In this document: piece after piece, positions 31,182 through 40,423 of the stretch
How the letters are laid out: each line of letters begins with the position of its first letter
How positions within the stretch are numbered: the first letter of the stretch is position 1
NCBI GenBank assembly: GCA_937995835.1
Contig: CALKIV010000003.1
Coordinates: forward strand, 1 to 64,000
DNA from: an uncultured Dysgonomonas sp.
GTDB lineage: Bacteria; Bacteroidota; Bacteroidia; Bacteroidales; Dysgonomonadaceae
Reading direction: 5' to 3'
Length of the DNA stretch: 64,000 nucleotides
The notes under the pieces: generated by a model
Told to the model about the DNA's origin: nothing
What the model saw: only the letters and a program-made list of their open reading frames with translations
Databases searched by the model: none
Made by a program: the position numbers and the translations under genes

Positions 31182-32744
31182 TTATTTATTTTCAGCCTCT
31201 TCTTTTTCTCTTTCCAATTGCTCTCTCAGTACTTTATTAGTACTGATCTCGCGTTGAGGAATTGGATAAAAATCATGCTTTTCAGGATCAAAATTAGTTC
31301 TGCCAATTGCATGAAGTGCTTGCTGTGTTTTTCCCCATCTTCTAAGATCATAAAAACGAGTATTCTCTAGAGCAAATTCGACTATTCGTTCATGCTCTAT
31401 TTGAGCACGCACAGCTGTTTGTGATGTCCCTTCCATATCAGGCATATCAGCTCTCTTACGCACATCATTGATTAGGGGTATCGCTAGTTCAGGTTTACCT
31501 TGTTCGTTATAGGCTTCTGCAAGCATCAGTTTAACATCTGCAAAACGCATCAATGGAACATTAATGGCACTGTTTGATCTATATAGCAGTTCTTCTGTAG
31601 GTGGCAAATACTTGCGGAATTCAATAAACTCTACTTTATCGCCCTTTTCTGGTTGAATGAACACTTCATCAAAACTATACCCGTAAACCATCTCTGTAGA
31701 CGGATCTCTGTAGTAGTCATCATCGAAATAAAGCGTTTTGTAGGCTCTGGTGTCATATCGTCCGGTAGTTGCTATTTTCCCTTCTTTCTTGAACTCTGTA
31801 AGAAGGCTCTTACTTGGTCGTATTCCACCCCAGCCTCCAAGTTGACTACAGCCTACAAACTTATGCAAGTAATGTCTATAATATGCTCCACCATTAGTAT
31901 TGTCTGAAAATTGAATTTCAAAGATAGACTCTGAACTATTTTTATTAGTACCATTAAACATAGAAAGTAAATCTTCTACTAACTCATAGCCTTTGACTTG
32001 AATGAATGCATCTTCTGCTTTTTTCAAAAACTCAGCCTTTTTGCTTGGTTCTTCATAAGCTCTCGTTAAATATGCATATCCCAAATAGGATAGAGCTGCA
32101 CCTTTGGTTGCTCGTCCTAAACGATCTGCATTTTGTTTCAATGGAAGATTTTTCTCTGCATCAATAAAATTTTGAATAATAAATTCCCAAGCCTCTATTC
32201 TTGGCGATAGTTCTTTATCAATTTTCTTCTCTTGTGCTTCATATTCTCTTTGAACAATAATTCTCTCCCAATTCAAGAGTAACTTCAAGTGATAATATCC
32301 ACGAAGAAAAGTTGCTTCAGCCAATATTTCGTCTTTATATTTAGCATCTATTTTTTCAATTGCGGGCACTTTTGCCAATACTTGATTGCTATGCATAATG
32401 CCACGATAAGCATCCTCCCAATAAACTACAGTTTGAGTATTTGCATTGTTATACGTAAACTCTGCCAATTGCAACCAATCTGGGTATCCATAAGCATCAG
32501 GTCCTGCTGCTATCATATCTTCTCTGAAAGGCTCTACTGTGTATCGTACCTCACCAAAAACATAAGCTGCATTACTGCTTTCTATTTGCGAATAAGCAGC
32601 AGCTAATCCACTTTCTGCAGATTTTGTGTCAACCCAATAATCTTTTGAGGTTTGCTCGTCTTGGGGTGCCTGATCTAAAAGATCGGAACAAGAGGAAAAT
32701 ACCAAGAGCGAAAGTGCTATGATTATATTTATATATTTTTTCAT
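31182..32744 (-). CDS. SusD/RagB-family nutrient-binding lipoprotein (second locus)
   Basis: The product is 520 residues. The lipoprotein signal ends 'VFSSC' (Cys20), followed by 'SDLLDQAPQDEQTSKDYW', a typical SusD opening. 'EATFLRGYYHLKLLLNWERI' and 'GAALSYLGYAYLTRAYEEPS' form TPR-like helices, and 'PLMRFADVKLMLAEAYNEQG' and 'ALENTRFYDLRRWGK' belong to the C-terminal SusD domain. The end departs from the usual 'QNPGY': it reads 'YPIPQREISTN' and then a charged helix 'LREQLEREKEEAENK'. It pairs with the STN-SusC immediately upstream (18-base gap). The ligand is probably a beta-galactose-containing glycan, inferred from the GH2 gene. Confidence 0.95.
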   Translation of the reverse strand: MKKYINIIIALSLLVFSSCSDLLDQAPQDEQTSKDYWVDTKSAESGLAAAYSQIESSNAAYVFGEVRYTVEPFREDMIAAGPDAYGYPDWLQLAEFTYNNANTQTVVYWEDAYRGIMHSNQVLAKVPAIEKIDAKYKDEILAEATFLRGYYHLKLLLNWERIIVQREYEAQEKKIDKELSPRIEAWEFIIQNFIDAEKNLPLKQNADRLGRATKGAALSYLGYAYLTRAYEEPSKKAEFLKKAEDAFIQVKGYELVEDLLSMFNGTNKNSSESIFEIQFSDNTNGGAYYRHYLHKFVGCSQLGGWGGIRPSKSLLTEFKKEGKIATTGRYDTRAYKTLYFDDDYYRDPSTEMVYGYSFDEVFIQPEKGDKVEFIEFRKYLPPTEELLYRSNSAINVPLMRFADVKLMLAEAYNEQGKPELAIPLINDVRKRADMPDMEGTSQTAVRAQIEHERIVEFALENTRFYDLRRWGKTQQALHAIGRTNFDPEKHDFYPIPQREISTNKVLREQLEREKEEAENK

Positions 32745-32762
32745 CTTTCTTTTCTTTATAGG

Positions 32763-35700
32763 TTAAAATGTTAGTTGCATACCAAATGTGTATGAACGGG
32801 TGAATGGGAATACAAATCTGTCGAGCCCTGTATTCAAAATACTTGTAGCAAACTCAGGGTCTGTACCATCATACTTAGTCCAAGTAGCAAGATTCTCTCC
32901 ACTGATATAGAACCTTAGATTATCCATTCTTAGCATTTTCAACACATGAGGAGGAAGTGTATAGCCTAATTGAACTTGGCGCAAACGAATAAAGTCTCCT
33001 TTTTCTAGGAATCTATCAGACTCCCTGCGATTGTCATTAGGGTCACCTAAAACAGCTCTAGGCATACTTGTATTTGGGTTTTCAACTGTCCAAGCATTCA
33101 ACGTTGTTGCCATGAAGTTAGAACCACTTGCCATACCTTCAAAGTAGAATCTATTTCCATTATAGAGTTTGTGCCCCCATCCACTACCAATGATGGCAGA
33201 GAAATCAAATCCTTTGTATGAAGCTCCTAGATTCATATTAGCCTCTACCTTAGGCATTCCAGAACCCATAAATGTTTTGTCGTTATCATCAATTACACCA
33301 TCTCCATTGACATCTTTAAAGCGTATGTCTCCAGGTTTTGCATATGGTTGAAGAGGGTTACCCTTCCTGTCAACGTGTGCTTTCACCTCTTGTTCTGATT
33401 GAAATATTCCATCAGTTGTATATAAGAAATAGGCTCCTACAGGTTGTCCTTGTTGAGTTCTATTCACAAAGTGGGCATCCCCTCTGTTTAGTCCTGTACC
33501 TTCATAAAATTGGGTCGCATCTGCCATTCTTACTACTTCATTTTTCAGATATGACAAATTCATTCCGATATTATAGCTCACTTCTCCAGTTTTGTCTGCA
33601 TAATTGATATCAAACTCTACTCCTTGATTTCTCATTTTTCCAACATTCAAAATCGGAGTTGCCAACCCTGACGATACAGAAAGTGGCTTTGCAATCAACA
33701 AGTCACGAGTCGTATTATTGTAGTAATTGATTGTTCCATTCAATTTATTGTTGAAGAATCCAAAATCAAATCCGATATTAATAGATTCTGTTGTTTCCCA
33801 TTTGAGGTCTTTATCTTCAAGCCCTGGAGCAATAGTCCCCAGCCATGGGTTACTTCCTGATCCTTGAACACTACCTAACCAAAGGGTATTTGATGTTGAC
33901 ATTCTTGAATATGAATCATAATAACCTAATGCAACCTCATTACCTAATTTACCCCAGCTGGCTCTCAATTTCAGATTAGAGATCGCATCCACTTGGGGGA
34001 AGAAAGATTCATTGTTGATTCTCCATCCTGCTGCAAACGACGGAAATGTACCCCATCTATTCTTTGACTCAAACTTTGAGGACCCATCTCGACGCATTGA
34101 AAACTGGAATAAATAACGAGAGCCGAAATTATAATTTAAACGACCAAAATATGACATTCTGTTGTATCTGTATTTGGTTCCACTACCAGAGAAAGTCCCT
34201 CCTTTACCGGCATTAATAGTCATAAAATCTTGATTAGGAAATCCTGCAGGTTCTTCCGTATGCACTAGCTTTCCATTGCTAACAGAATAAATGGTAGTTT
34301 TACCTTCAACTCCAACCTGACTCCATGATGATTGTTCCTTGTTCATAGATGTCCCGATCATAACATTAAAGGTGTGCTCATTCACTTCTTTGTTGTAAGA
34401 CAATACATTATCAAATGTTTGTTCTTCCCAATAACCTCTTTGCTCTTCATAGAAAGGATATTGTACTGGAGATTTAGGGTCTGCTGTAAATTTACGATAG
34501 TGCTCATAATCCTGATAGTTATTACCTCTATAACCATAACTTGTCTTAAAATTCAGTCCTTCCATGATATCAACACCTACAGAGAAACTGCCATCAAAAT
34601 GCTGTCTCTTCTGCCATCCTGTTCGATTCTCCGTATTAGCGATAGGATTGATGTTACTAGCCATATCTTTCCAAAGGTTTGTAAGACCATACCCACCTTC
34701 AGCTTCCTTATCATATACAGGTACAAGAGGAGAAATCATGTAAGTATCCATCAATGGAATATAAGGTTTAGATTGCTTACTAGCTCTGAATCCCATATTT
34801 CCATCAATCGTGAAAATGTTTTTCTTTGTGCTAATCTTAGCTCTAACATTTTGTTTAGTGAAATCATTATTGATAAGTATACCTTTATCATCTGTAACGT
34901 TAGCAGAGAGAGCAAATTTGGTATCCTTCAGACCTCCTCTAACAGAAACACTCTGATTGAGTGAAACCCCAGTACGGAACACCTCATCTTGCCAATTTGT
35001 ATTATAAGGCTCTTGTCCTCTAACTCCCGGATTAAGTACATAGCTAGGCAAAGCTCTTCCTGCATTTTCATACATTTGCTCATGCACAGCTACATAGCCT
35101 TCACCATCTAGCAGTTCAACCCTTTTAGCGATTTTTCTCATACTGGCATAAGAGTTGAGATCAACGACTACTTTACCCTCTTTACCACTCTTAGTTGTTA
35201 CTATCACAACACCATTAGCTGCAATGGAACCATATATTGCAGATGCAGCACCATCTTTTAGGATGTCAATAGATTCAATATCATTTGGATTTAAGTTGTT
35301 AATATCACCATAAAACCCATCAATAATATACAGAGGTTCATTACTACCAAAAGTATTAATTCCTCTAATTTTTATACTAACTTCAGAACCTGCTAATCCA
35401 CTTGACTTTAAGACACTCACACCTGACACAACGCCTTGTAGTGCTTCTGCAGGATTTGTTGCAGCTTTAGTAGATATTTTATCAGACTCTACAGAAGTAA
35501 TTGCAGCTGTTAAGTCTCTTTTCTTAATCGTTCCGTATCCGATTACGACCACCTCTTCAAGTGCTTGATCTGACTCTAAAAGCTTTATCTCTAAGCTAGA
35601 AGATTGTCCTACTAAGACCTCTTGAGAATGATAGCCTAAATATTGGATTGATAGGACTGCATTATTGCCACTGATATCTACTGTAAAGTTTCCATCAACA

Positions 35701-36125
35701 TCTGTTGTAGAACCTGTCTTAGTCCCTTTTATCATGACAGCAGCACCAATAATAGGATCACCTAAATTATCAATCACTACTCCAGTCACTTTGCGTGTTG
35801 ATTCATTCTGAGCAATTGCATTTGCTTTCTTTAAGACAATCTTATTATTTGCTGTTATTTCATAGTTTATGGGAAGCCCTTTGAAGGCTTCATCTAGAAT
35901 TTGGTTAATGCTCGCTGACTTAGCAGAAACTGTGATTTTTTTGCTATCATCTATGTCTATATTGCTATACATGAAGGAATAGCCTTCTTTGCTTTCTACT
36001 TCTTTGAAAAACTCTTTGAGTGTTACATTCGTTAGCTGCATGCTAGTCGTCTTACCACTCTGAGCTATGGCTTGGGATGCAAATAGGATGAGCACCAAGC
36101 AAAAAAAATGTGTTTTTTTTAACAT
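32763..36125 (-). CDS. SusC/RagA-family TonB-linked transporter with STN domain
   Basis: The product is 1120 residues. After the signal peptide (ending 'AIAQS') there is an STN (secretin/TonB N-terminal) domain at about 28-98 ('MQLTNVTLKEFFKEVESKEG' opens it). A carboxypeptidase-regulatory-like domain follows ('VTGVVIDNLGDPIIGAAV', about 114-195), then the plug ('PAEALQGVVSGVSVLKSS', 'EVSIKIRGINTFG', 'GAASAIYGSIAANGVV') and the barrel. A 'DVNGDGVIDDNDK' loop lies near the C-terminus. STN domains in this family contact FecR-type anti-sigma factors in the periplasm, and a FecR gene lies 84 bases upstream. The expected chain is ligand binding, STN-FecR contact, sigma release, then operon induction. 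Confidence 0.95.
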   Translation of the reverse strand: MLKKTHFFCLVLILFASQAIAQSGKTTSMQLTNVTLKEFFKEVESKEGYSFMYSNIDIDDSKKITVSAKSASINQILDEAFKGLPINYEITANNKIVLKKANAIAQNESTRKVTGVVIDNLGDPIIGAAVMIKGTKTGSTTDVDGNFTVDISGNNAVLSIQYLGYHSQEVLVGQSSSLEIKLLESDQALEEVVVIGYGTIKKRDLTAAITSVESDKISTKAATNPAEALQGVVSGVSVLKSSGLAGSEVSIKIRGINTFGSNEPLYIIDGFYGDINNLNPNDIESIDILKDGAASAIYGSIAANGVVIVTTKSGKEGKVVVDLNSYASMRKIAKRVELLDGEGYVAVHEQMYENAGRALPSYVLNPGVRGQEPYNTNWQDEVFRTGVSLNQSVSVRGGLKDTKFALSANVTDDKGILINNDFTKQNVRAKISTKKNIFTIDGNMGFRASKQSKPYIPLMDTYMISPLVPVYDKEAEGGYGLTNLWKDMASNINPIANTENRTGWQKRQHFDGSFSVGVDIMEGLNFKTSYGYRGNNYQDYEHYRKFTADPKSPVQYPFYEEQRGYWEEQTFDNVLSYNKEVNEHTFNVMIGTSMNKEQSSWSQVGVEGKTTIYSVSNGKLVHTEEPAGFPNQDFMTINAGKGGTFSGSGTKYRYNRMSYFGRLNYNFGSRYLFQFSMRRDGSSKFESKNRWGTFPSFAAGWRINNESFFPQVDAISNLKLRASWGKLGNEVALGYYDSYSRMSTSNTLWLGSVQGSGSNPWLGTIAPGLEDKDLKWETTESINIGFDFGFFNNKLNGTINYYNNTTRDLLIAKPLSVSSGLATPILNVGKMRNQGVEFDINYADKTGEVSYNIGMNLSYLKNEVVRMADATQFYEGTGLNRGDAHFVNRTQQGQPVGAYFLYTTDGIFQSEQEVKAHVDRKGNPLQPYAKPGDIRFKDVNGDGVIDDNDKTFMGSGMPKVEANMNLGASYKGFDFSAIIGSGWGHKLYNGNRFYFEGMASGSNFMATTLNAWTVENPNTSMPRAVLGDPNDNRRESDRFLEKGDFIRLRQVQLGYTLPPHVLKMLRMDNLRFYISGENLATWTKYDGTDPEFATSILNTGLDRFVFPFTRSYTFGMQLTF

Positions 36126-36209
36126 AATTATAGTATTAATTGTTTTTGAGCTTTAGGTTAATCTTTGTGCTTGCAGTGCCTTGTGTTAAGAGACACTGCA
36201 TTTGCAATT

Positions 36210-37217
36210 TTACTTACATCTAATAGTTACCTCCTTTCCATTTATACTGTATTCTATTGGTGTTATTTTATTGAATAATTCAAGCAATTCTCTTATCGAT
36301 TCTGTCTTGACAGAGAACGTATACTTTTGGCTGATGACTGGATTTATTAAATCAATTTCCACTCCATACCATCTTTCTATTTTTCTAGTCATTTCGAACA
36401 AGTCTACATTGTAGAATACAAGTTGTTCTTTTGTCCAAAGAGGAAATGCATCTTTGATGTTTTTAGTGTGCACATATTGTAGACTCGACTTATTGACTTT
36501 CACATTTTCGTTGGGAGCTAGTTCTACTAACAGATTGTTATTTCTATCCATCACATCTACCTTCCCTTCGACTAGTGAAACCCCAACATAAGGATCCTCG
36601 TCATAAGCAGAGACATCAAAAGTAGTTCCTTTGACAACAACATTTACCGATGTTGTTTTTACTATAAATTCCTTTTTCGCACTATGTGTTACATCAAAAA
36701 AAGCCTCTCCACACAGAGATATTTCTCTATCGCTTTTGTTGAAATTTTCAGTATATGATAATATTGAACCAGAATTGAGCCATACCTTTGTTTCATCAGG
36801 CAGAGTCATCAACATTTTTTGTCCTTCGGGGGTTTCTATTTTTGTAACAGCTTGCTCACGATTAATAGTGTCTATTGAGCCTTTAATCAGCAATGAGCTT
36901 ATCGCTCCGATTAACAGTGCCACAGAAGCTGCTATACTAGCAACTTTTATCACAAAACTTCTCTTTATAAAAGGCTTATTGCTTGCTGATGGATGCAAAA
37001 GAACATGTTCATGGATTAGATTCCACACTCTGTCCTTATCTATATCTACAACATGTTCTTCATCTAAATATTTCCATTCTTCTTTTAACGCTTCAAATGT
37101 TTCTGCATTTGCAGATGATGCAGCCATCCAACTTTCTACCCACAGTTTATCTGTAGTAGACAAATCACCTTTGAGGTAAGCAGCAATTTCTTTATATGGA
37201 ATTTCGGGTTCTTTCAT
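36210..37217 (-). CDS. FecR-family anti-sigma factor
   Basis: The product is 335 residues. A cytoplasmic N-terminal sigma-binding region (1-85, with 'WVESWMAASSANAETFEALK') precedes one membrane helix (about 88-110). The periplasmic FecR domain (about 120-220, 'VTKIETPEGQKMLMTLPDET', 'WLNSGSILSY', 'GEAFFDVTH') and a DUF4974-type C-terminal domain (about 260-335, 'FYNVDLFEMTRKIERWYGV', 'YTFSVKTESIRELLELF') follow. The protein should hold the adjacent ECF sigma factor until the STN domain of the SusC signals substrate. It follows the sigma gene by 87 bases. Confidence 0.95.
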   Translation of the reverse strand: MKEPEIPYKEIAAYLKGDLSTTDKLWVESWMAASSANAETFEALKEEWKYLDEEHVVDIDKDRVWNLIHEHVLLHPSASNKPFIKRSFVIKVASIAASVALLIGAISSLLIKGSIDTINREQAVTKIETPEGQKMLMTLPDETKVWLNSGSILSYTENFNKSDREISLCGEAFFDVTHSAKKEFIVKTTSVNVVVKGTTFDVSAYDEDPYVGVSLVEGKVDVMDRNNNLLVELAPNENVKVNKSSLQYVHTKNIKDAFPLWTKEQLVFYNVDLFEMTRKIERWYGVEIDLINPVISQKYTFSVKTESIRELLELFNKITPIEYSINGKEVTIRCK

Positions 37218-37304
37218 CGTAGATTCTTCTAGCGTTTATATAATAGACACGCAAGAAATGAAAAACCCCTAAAAGAAAAACAAAGTTTTTATATTATTTT
37301 TTAT

Positions 37305-37904
37305 TTATGCCATTTCATTTAGCATATACGTAATCATAATAACATAACCAACAGTCTTTTGACTATAATTATGAAGTAAAAACTCTTTTATTTTTTTTAG
37401 TGCTATAGACATCTGATTTTCTACTGTTTTTTCAGAAATAGAACGCAATTGAGCAATTGCCTTATACGAGTGTTTTTCTTCTCTGCTAAGTTTGTAGATA
37501 TCTTTACATTTGGAAGGAAGCTTCTCAACAGCCTCTTTATAGAGAAGTTCAAATTCGTGCATATTGATGCAGTCCTTTGCTTCACTTTCTGTGATTAGTT
37601 CATTTGCCCATTGTTCAAGTAGCATATTTCTATTTTCTTCATTCCGAAGCGTATTGAGCATAAGGTTTCGGGCTGACTTAAATAGGTAAGTTTTGATATA
37701 AAAAATATTAAGTTCAGCTCTATTCTCCCAAAGCCGAATAAATATTTCTTGAATAACGTCTTCTATCTGAGCTTGATTTCTTGTATAATATGACAAAAAC
37801 TCTGTCAATGAATCTGTATACAGATCAAATAACTGCTTCAATAGATTCTCATTTATTTCAACTCTGCTATTTTCTGTTTCCATTTTTTTTTGATCCTCGC
37901 TCAA
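37305..37904 (-). CDS. ECF RNA polymerase sigma factor
   Basis: The product is 199 residues. Region 2 has 'QAQIEDVIQEIFIRLWENRA', the recognisable ECF sigma core-binding helix, followed by 'IKTYLFKSARNLMLNTLR' for -10 recognition. Region 4 has 'LPSKCKDIYKLSREEKHSYK' and 'SISEKTVENQMSIALKKIKE', the -35-binding helix-turn-helix. It is the first gene of the second glycan locus and is followed by its FecR partner and the STN-SusC. It probably drives transcription from susC onward. A minus-strand -7 motif at 37930-37937 could supply basal expression by the main sigma factor. Confidence 0.95.
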   Translation of the reverse strand: MSEDQKKMETENSRVEINENLLKQLFDLYTDSLTEFLSYYTRNQAQIEDVIQEIFIRLWENRAELNIFYIKTYLFKSARNLMLNTLRNEENRNMLLEQWANELITESEAKDCINMHEFELLYKEAVEKLPSKCKDIYKLSREEKHSYKAIAQLRSISEKTVENQMSIALKKIKEFLLHNYSQKTVGYVIMITYMLNEMA

Positions 37905-37929
37905 TGTTTCTCACAATGATACTATCTGC

Positions 37930-37937
37930 CAAATATA
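37930..37937 (-). promoter_or_regulatory. Likely -7 box of the ECF sigma gene
   Basis: TATATTTG on the minus strand matches TAnnTTTG exactly, 26 bases before the ATG. The nearest upstream TTG is 24 bases away, longer than usual, so the -33 element is uncertain. Confidence 0.4.
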
Positions 37938-38075
37938 AGCAATAATATTTGGGATTCTTTGCAAGATAGCCAGAATGCCTTAGTTAATATATAAAACTAC
38001 ACAAAACATCACCCTCAGTAAAACACTGACAATAAGTTATTTATATTTAATTTCCATATTTAATAAAAAAAATAG

Positions 38076-38083
38076 TAAGTTTG
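38076..38083 (+). promoter_or_regulatory. -7 box in the leader of the Bcr/CflA gene
   Basis: TAAGTTTG matches TAnnTTTG exactly, with no clear TTG upstream. If used, it would produce a leader of about 200 bases before the pump gene, including a tiny 8-codon frame. Confidence 0.35.
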
Positions 38084-38291
38084 CACTCATAAAAAATAAA
38101 TATTATGTTTTTCTATTTGAAAATAAGCTAGATTCATTTTGCACACAACTTCTCAGGTTGCTTGTTCAGTCTTTATCTCTCAATAAGGATTGAATAATAT
38201 AACTGTAAAATGAATTTTATTACATCAAGACTTTATCATGTCATTCGTTTGATTTTGATAGAAGCTTGTTAAGACATTATTTTCAAAAAAA

Positions 38292-39467
38292 ATGAAACAA
38301 ATATTTAAAGAGCCATCGATATGGCTTCTTATCTTCCTAGTGGGTTTTCCACAAATTAGTGAAACAATATATACTCCTTCACTGCCTGAATTGGCAGAAA
38401 ATCTAAATGCGACTGGAAATGAGATGCAACAAACGCTAAGCATCTACTTCTTTGGCTTTGCATTAGGTGTACTTCTTTGGGGTATTTTATCAGATAAGAT
38501 TGGACGTCGCCCATCCATGCTCTATGGTATAGTAATGTATATTGTGGGATCTATTGGATGCCTACTATCTTATAATGTAGAACTCCTATTGCTGTCTCGT
38601 GTGATACAAGCTGCAGGAGCAGCTGCAGGGTCAATTGTAACCCAAACAGTGATGAGAGACTGCTATGACGACAGCAGAAGACCACAAATGTTTGCTAAGA
38701 TATCTGCCGTACTAGCCTTTTCTCCAGCCATTGGTCCCTTGATGGGAAGCATCATTGCGCAATATTGTGGTGTTAGCTATGTTTTTGTCAACTTAGTTCT
38801 TATTGGTTTGCTTGCTTTGGTATTCACTTATACTTGCCTTAGCGAAACAGCACCCCAACAAAAAACGAAGCATAACCTGAGGTCTATCGCAAAACAAATG
38901 CTAACAGACAAACATATTTGGATTTACGCTAGTTTAATTGGAATCATCAATGGAATCATATTTTGCTACTATGGTGAAGCTCCTTTTATTTTCATCAACA
39001 TCCTAGGCTTTAGCGTTACAGAATATGGTAGCATAGGTGTTTTAGTAGCTGTTGCTAGCTTCATAGGCGCTGTGTTTGGCAAACAATTAGTCATCAAGAT
39101 GCATTACACCAAGGTTATGAAAATAGGATATAGCATCATGCTAATAGGATTGGCTATTTTTCTATCTTCAGCTTTATTTATATCCATCCCTATCATCAAT
39201 GCCATGGGGTATTTATTGGGAATATTTCTAGTAATGGTGGGTATTGGTGTAGCTCTACCATCATGTTTAAGCAATGCACTGATAGATTACAAGCATTGTT
39301 TGGGCATATCGGGAGCTTATCTTGGGCTAATGTATTATGCCATGGTATGCCTTATTACTGGAGGCATGAGCCTTCTTCATACAGGCTCGCCCCTTGTTAT
39401 GCCCATCTATATGATTGCACTTACCATACTTCTATTATACTTGACCTTCCAACTGAAACACAAGTAA
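38292..39467 (+). CDS. Bcr/CflA-family multidrug efflux MFS transporter
   Basis: The product is 391 residues with 12 predicted membrane helices. The N-terminal 'DTYSPSLPEL'-like motif of the family appears as 'TIYTPSLPELAENLNA'. Motif A is 'LLWGILSDKIGRRPSMLYG', and 'SRVIQAAGAAAGSIVTQTVM' and 'AFSPAIGPLMGSII' are typical of helices 4-5 in Bcr/CflA drug-proton antiporters. The substrate cannot be read from sequence. It stands alone on the plus strand: an intrinsic terminator begins 22 bases after the stop, and lipA then has its own -7 motif. The start is the ATG directly after an A-run. Confidence 0.9.
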   Translation: MKQIFKEPSIWLLIFLVGFPQISETIYTPSLPELAENLNATGNEMQQTLSIYFFGFALGVLLWGILSDKIGRRPSMLYGIVMYIVGSIGCLLSYNVELLLLSRVIQAAGAAAGSIVTQTVMRDCYDDSRRPQMFAKISAVLAFSPAIGPLMGSIIAQYCGVSYVFVNLVLIGLLALVFTYTCLSETAPQQKTKHNLRSIAKQMLTDKHIWIYASLIGIINGIIFCYYGEAPFIFINILGFSVTEYGSIGVLVAVASFIGAVFGKQLVIKMHYTKVMKIGYSIMLIGLAIFLSSALFISIPIINAMGYLLGIFLVMVGIGVALPSCLSNALIDYKHCLGISGAYLGLMYYAMVCLITGGMSLLHTGSPLVMPIYMIALTILLLYLTFQLKHK

Positions 39468-39488
39468 TAAGAGGTAACTAAAAAAATG

Positions 39489-39522
39489 AAGGGAGCAACA
39501 AGACTATTCTTGTTACTCCCTT
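39489..39522 (+). terminator. Terminator between the Bcr-type pump and lipA
   Basis: Fifteen-base arms, AAGGGAGCAACAAGA (39489-39503) and TCTTGTTACTCCCTT (39508-39522), with one mismatch, enclose CTAT and are followed by TTGCTTTTATTT. The hairpin coincides with the first codons of the longest lipA frame, which argues that those codons are not translated. Confidence 0.85.
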
Positions 39523-39538
39523 TTGCTTTTATTTGTAT

Positions 39539-39546
39539 TATATTTG
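39539..39546 (+). promoter_or_regulatory. -7 box of lipA
   Basis: TATATTTG matches TAnnTTTG exactly, 23 bases before the ATG at 39570 and directly after the terminator hairpin. No TTG lies at the standard distance. The position supports the 39570 start. Confidence 0.45.
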
Positions 39547-39569
39547 AAGAATTAAATAGAATATCATCA

Positions 39570-40409
39570 ATGAAGGATAGAATAAGAAAGCCTGACTGGT
39601 TGAAAGTAGACTTAGGAGGAAACAATAAATATGCCCAAACAAAACAAACCGTAGAATCTCATGGTTTACATACCATTTGTTCTAGCGGAAAATGTCCAAA
39701 TATTGGCGAGTGTTGGGGACTAGGCACAGCTACTTTTATGATTGCTGGAAATATTTGCACTCGTTCTTGCAAGTTTTGCAATACAATAACTGGCAAACCT
39801 TTGAAACTTGATGGAAACGAGCCCCAACGAGTAGCAGAGTCTATCCGATTGATGAAAATAACACATGCAGTCATCACCTCGGTAGATAGAGACGATCTGC
39901 AAGATATGGGAGCTCAGCATTGGGTAGAAACAATTAATCAGATCAGGGAAATAAATCCTGAGACAACCGTAGAAGTTCTGGTTCCTGATTTTCAAGGAAA
40001 AGTCGAACTTATCGATTTGGTTTGTTCTGCCAAGCCCGATGTCATTGCTCACAACATGGAAACGGTCAGAAGCCTGACGCCTCAGATTCGCAGTGCGGCC
40101 AAGTATGATGTTAGTCTATCTGTACTGAAGCGCTTTGCTGAAAATGGCTTAAAATCAAAATCAGGTATCATGTTAGGTCTAGGAGAATCTATCGAAGAGG
40201 TTCTCACACTGATGGATGATTTATTAAATGTAAATTGCCGATCCCTGACCATAGGTCAGTACCTGCAACCCACACGAAAACACTATCCTGTGACAGAATA
40301 CGTCCACCCTGATGTTTTCAAGGAATTAAAAGAAACCGCTCTCAAAAAGGGTTTTACCCATGTTGAAAGCGGTCCACTTGTACGATCCTCTTATCATGCT
40401 AAAGCTTGA
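39570..40409 (+). CDS. lipA: Lipoyl synthase
   Basis: The product is 279 residues from the ATG at 39570 and starts 'MKDRIRKPDWLKV', the usual LipA opening. A longer frame begins at 39486, but its extra 28 codons run through the upstream terminator hairpin and the likely -7 box. LipA is a radical SAM enzyme that inserts two sulfur atoms into protein-bound octanoyl groups. The auxiliary 4Fe-4S cluster cysteines are Cys37, Cys42 and Cys48 ('CSSGKCPNIGEC'), the radical SAM cysteines are Cys63, Cys67 and Cys70 ('CTRSCKFC'), and the C-terminal 'VRSSYHA' supplies the cluster-ligating Ser. All key residues are present. It is cytoplasmic and convergent with the barrel gene at 40424. Confidence 0.96.
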   Translation: MKDRIRKPDWLKVDLGGNNKYAQTKQTVESHGLHTICSSGKCPNIGECWGLGTATFMIAGNICTRSCKFCNTITGKPLKLDGNEPQRVAESIRLMKITHAVITSVDRDDLQDMGAQHWVETINQIREINPETTVEVLVPDFQGKVELIDLVCSAKPDVIAHNMETVRSLTPQIRSAAKYDVSLSVLKRFAENGLKSKSGIMLGLGESIEEVLTLMDDLLNVNCRSLTIGQYLQPTRKHYPVTEYVHPDVFKELKETALKKGFTHVESGPLVRSSYHAKA

Positions 40410-40423
40410 TAAGTTTATTTTAT

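Larger units (their letters stand above)
37905..38291. other. Divergent intergenic region, sigma factor to Bcr-type pump
   Basis: This 387-base gap is very AT-rich. It contains one full -7 motif facing each way (37930-37937 minus; 38076-38083 plus). After the plus motif an ATG at 38104 opens an 8-codon frame (MFFYLKIS) that then stops. No further gene, terminator or strong hairpin was seen. Confidence 0.6.

Noticed and set aside
34332..34964. 210-codon plus-strand open frame
   Set aside because: It is antisense to the STN-SusC gene and its hydrophobic, Ile/Ser-rich translation is typical of a shadow frame.
36172..36200. Hairpin TGCAGTG...CACTGCA between fecR and susC as a possible attenuator
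   Set aside because: The arms are only 7 bases with a 15-base loop and no T-run, so it is too weak to call.
36631..37179. 182-codon plus-strand open frame
   Set aside because: It is antisense to the FecR gene, which has complete domains and operon context; the shadow shows no motif.
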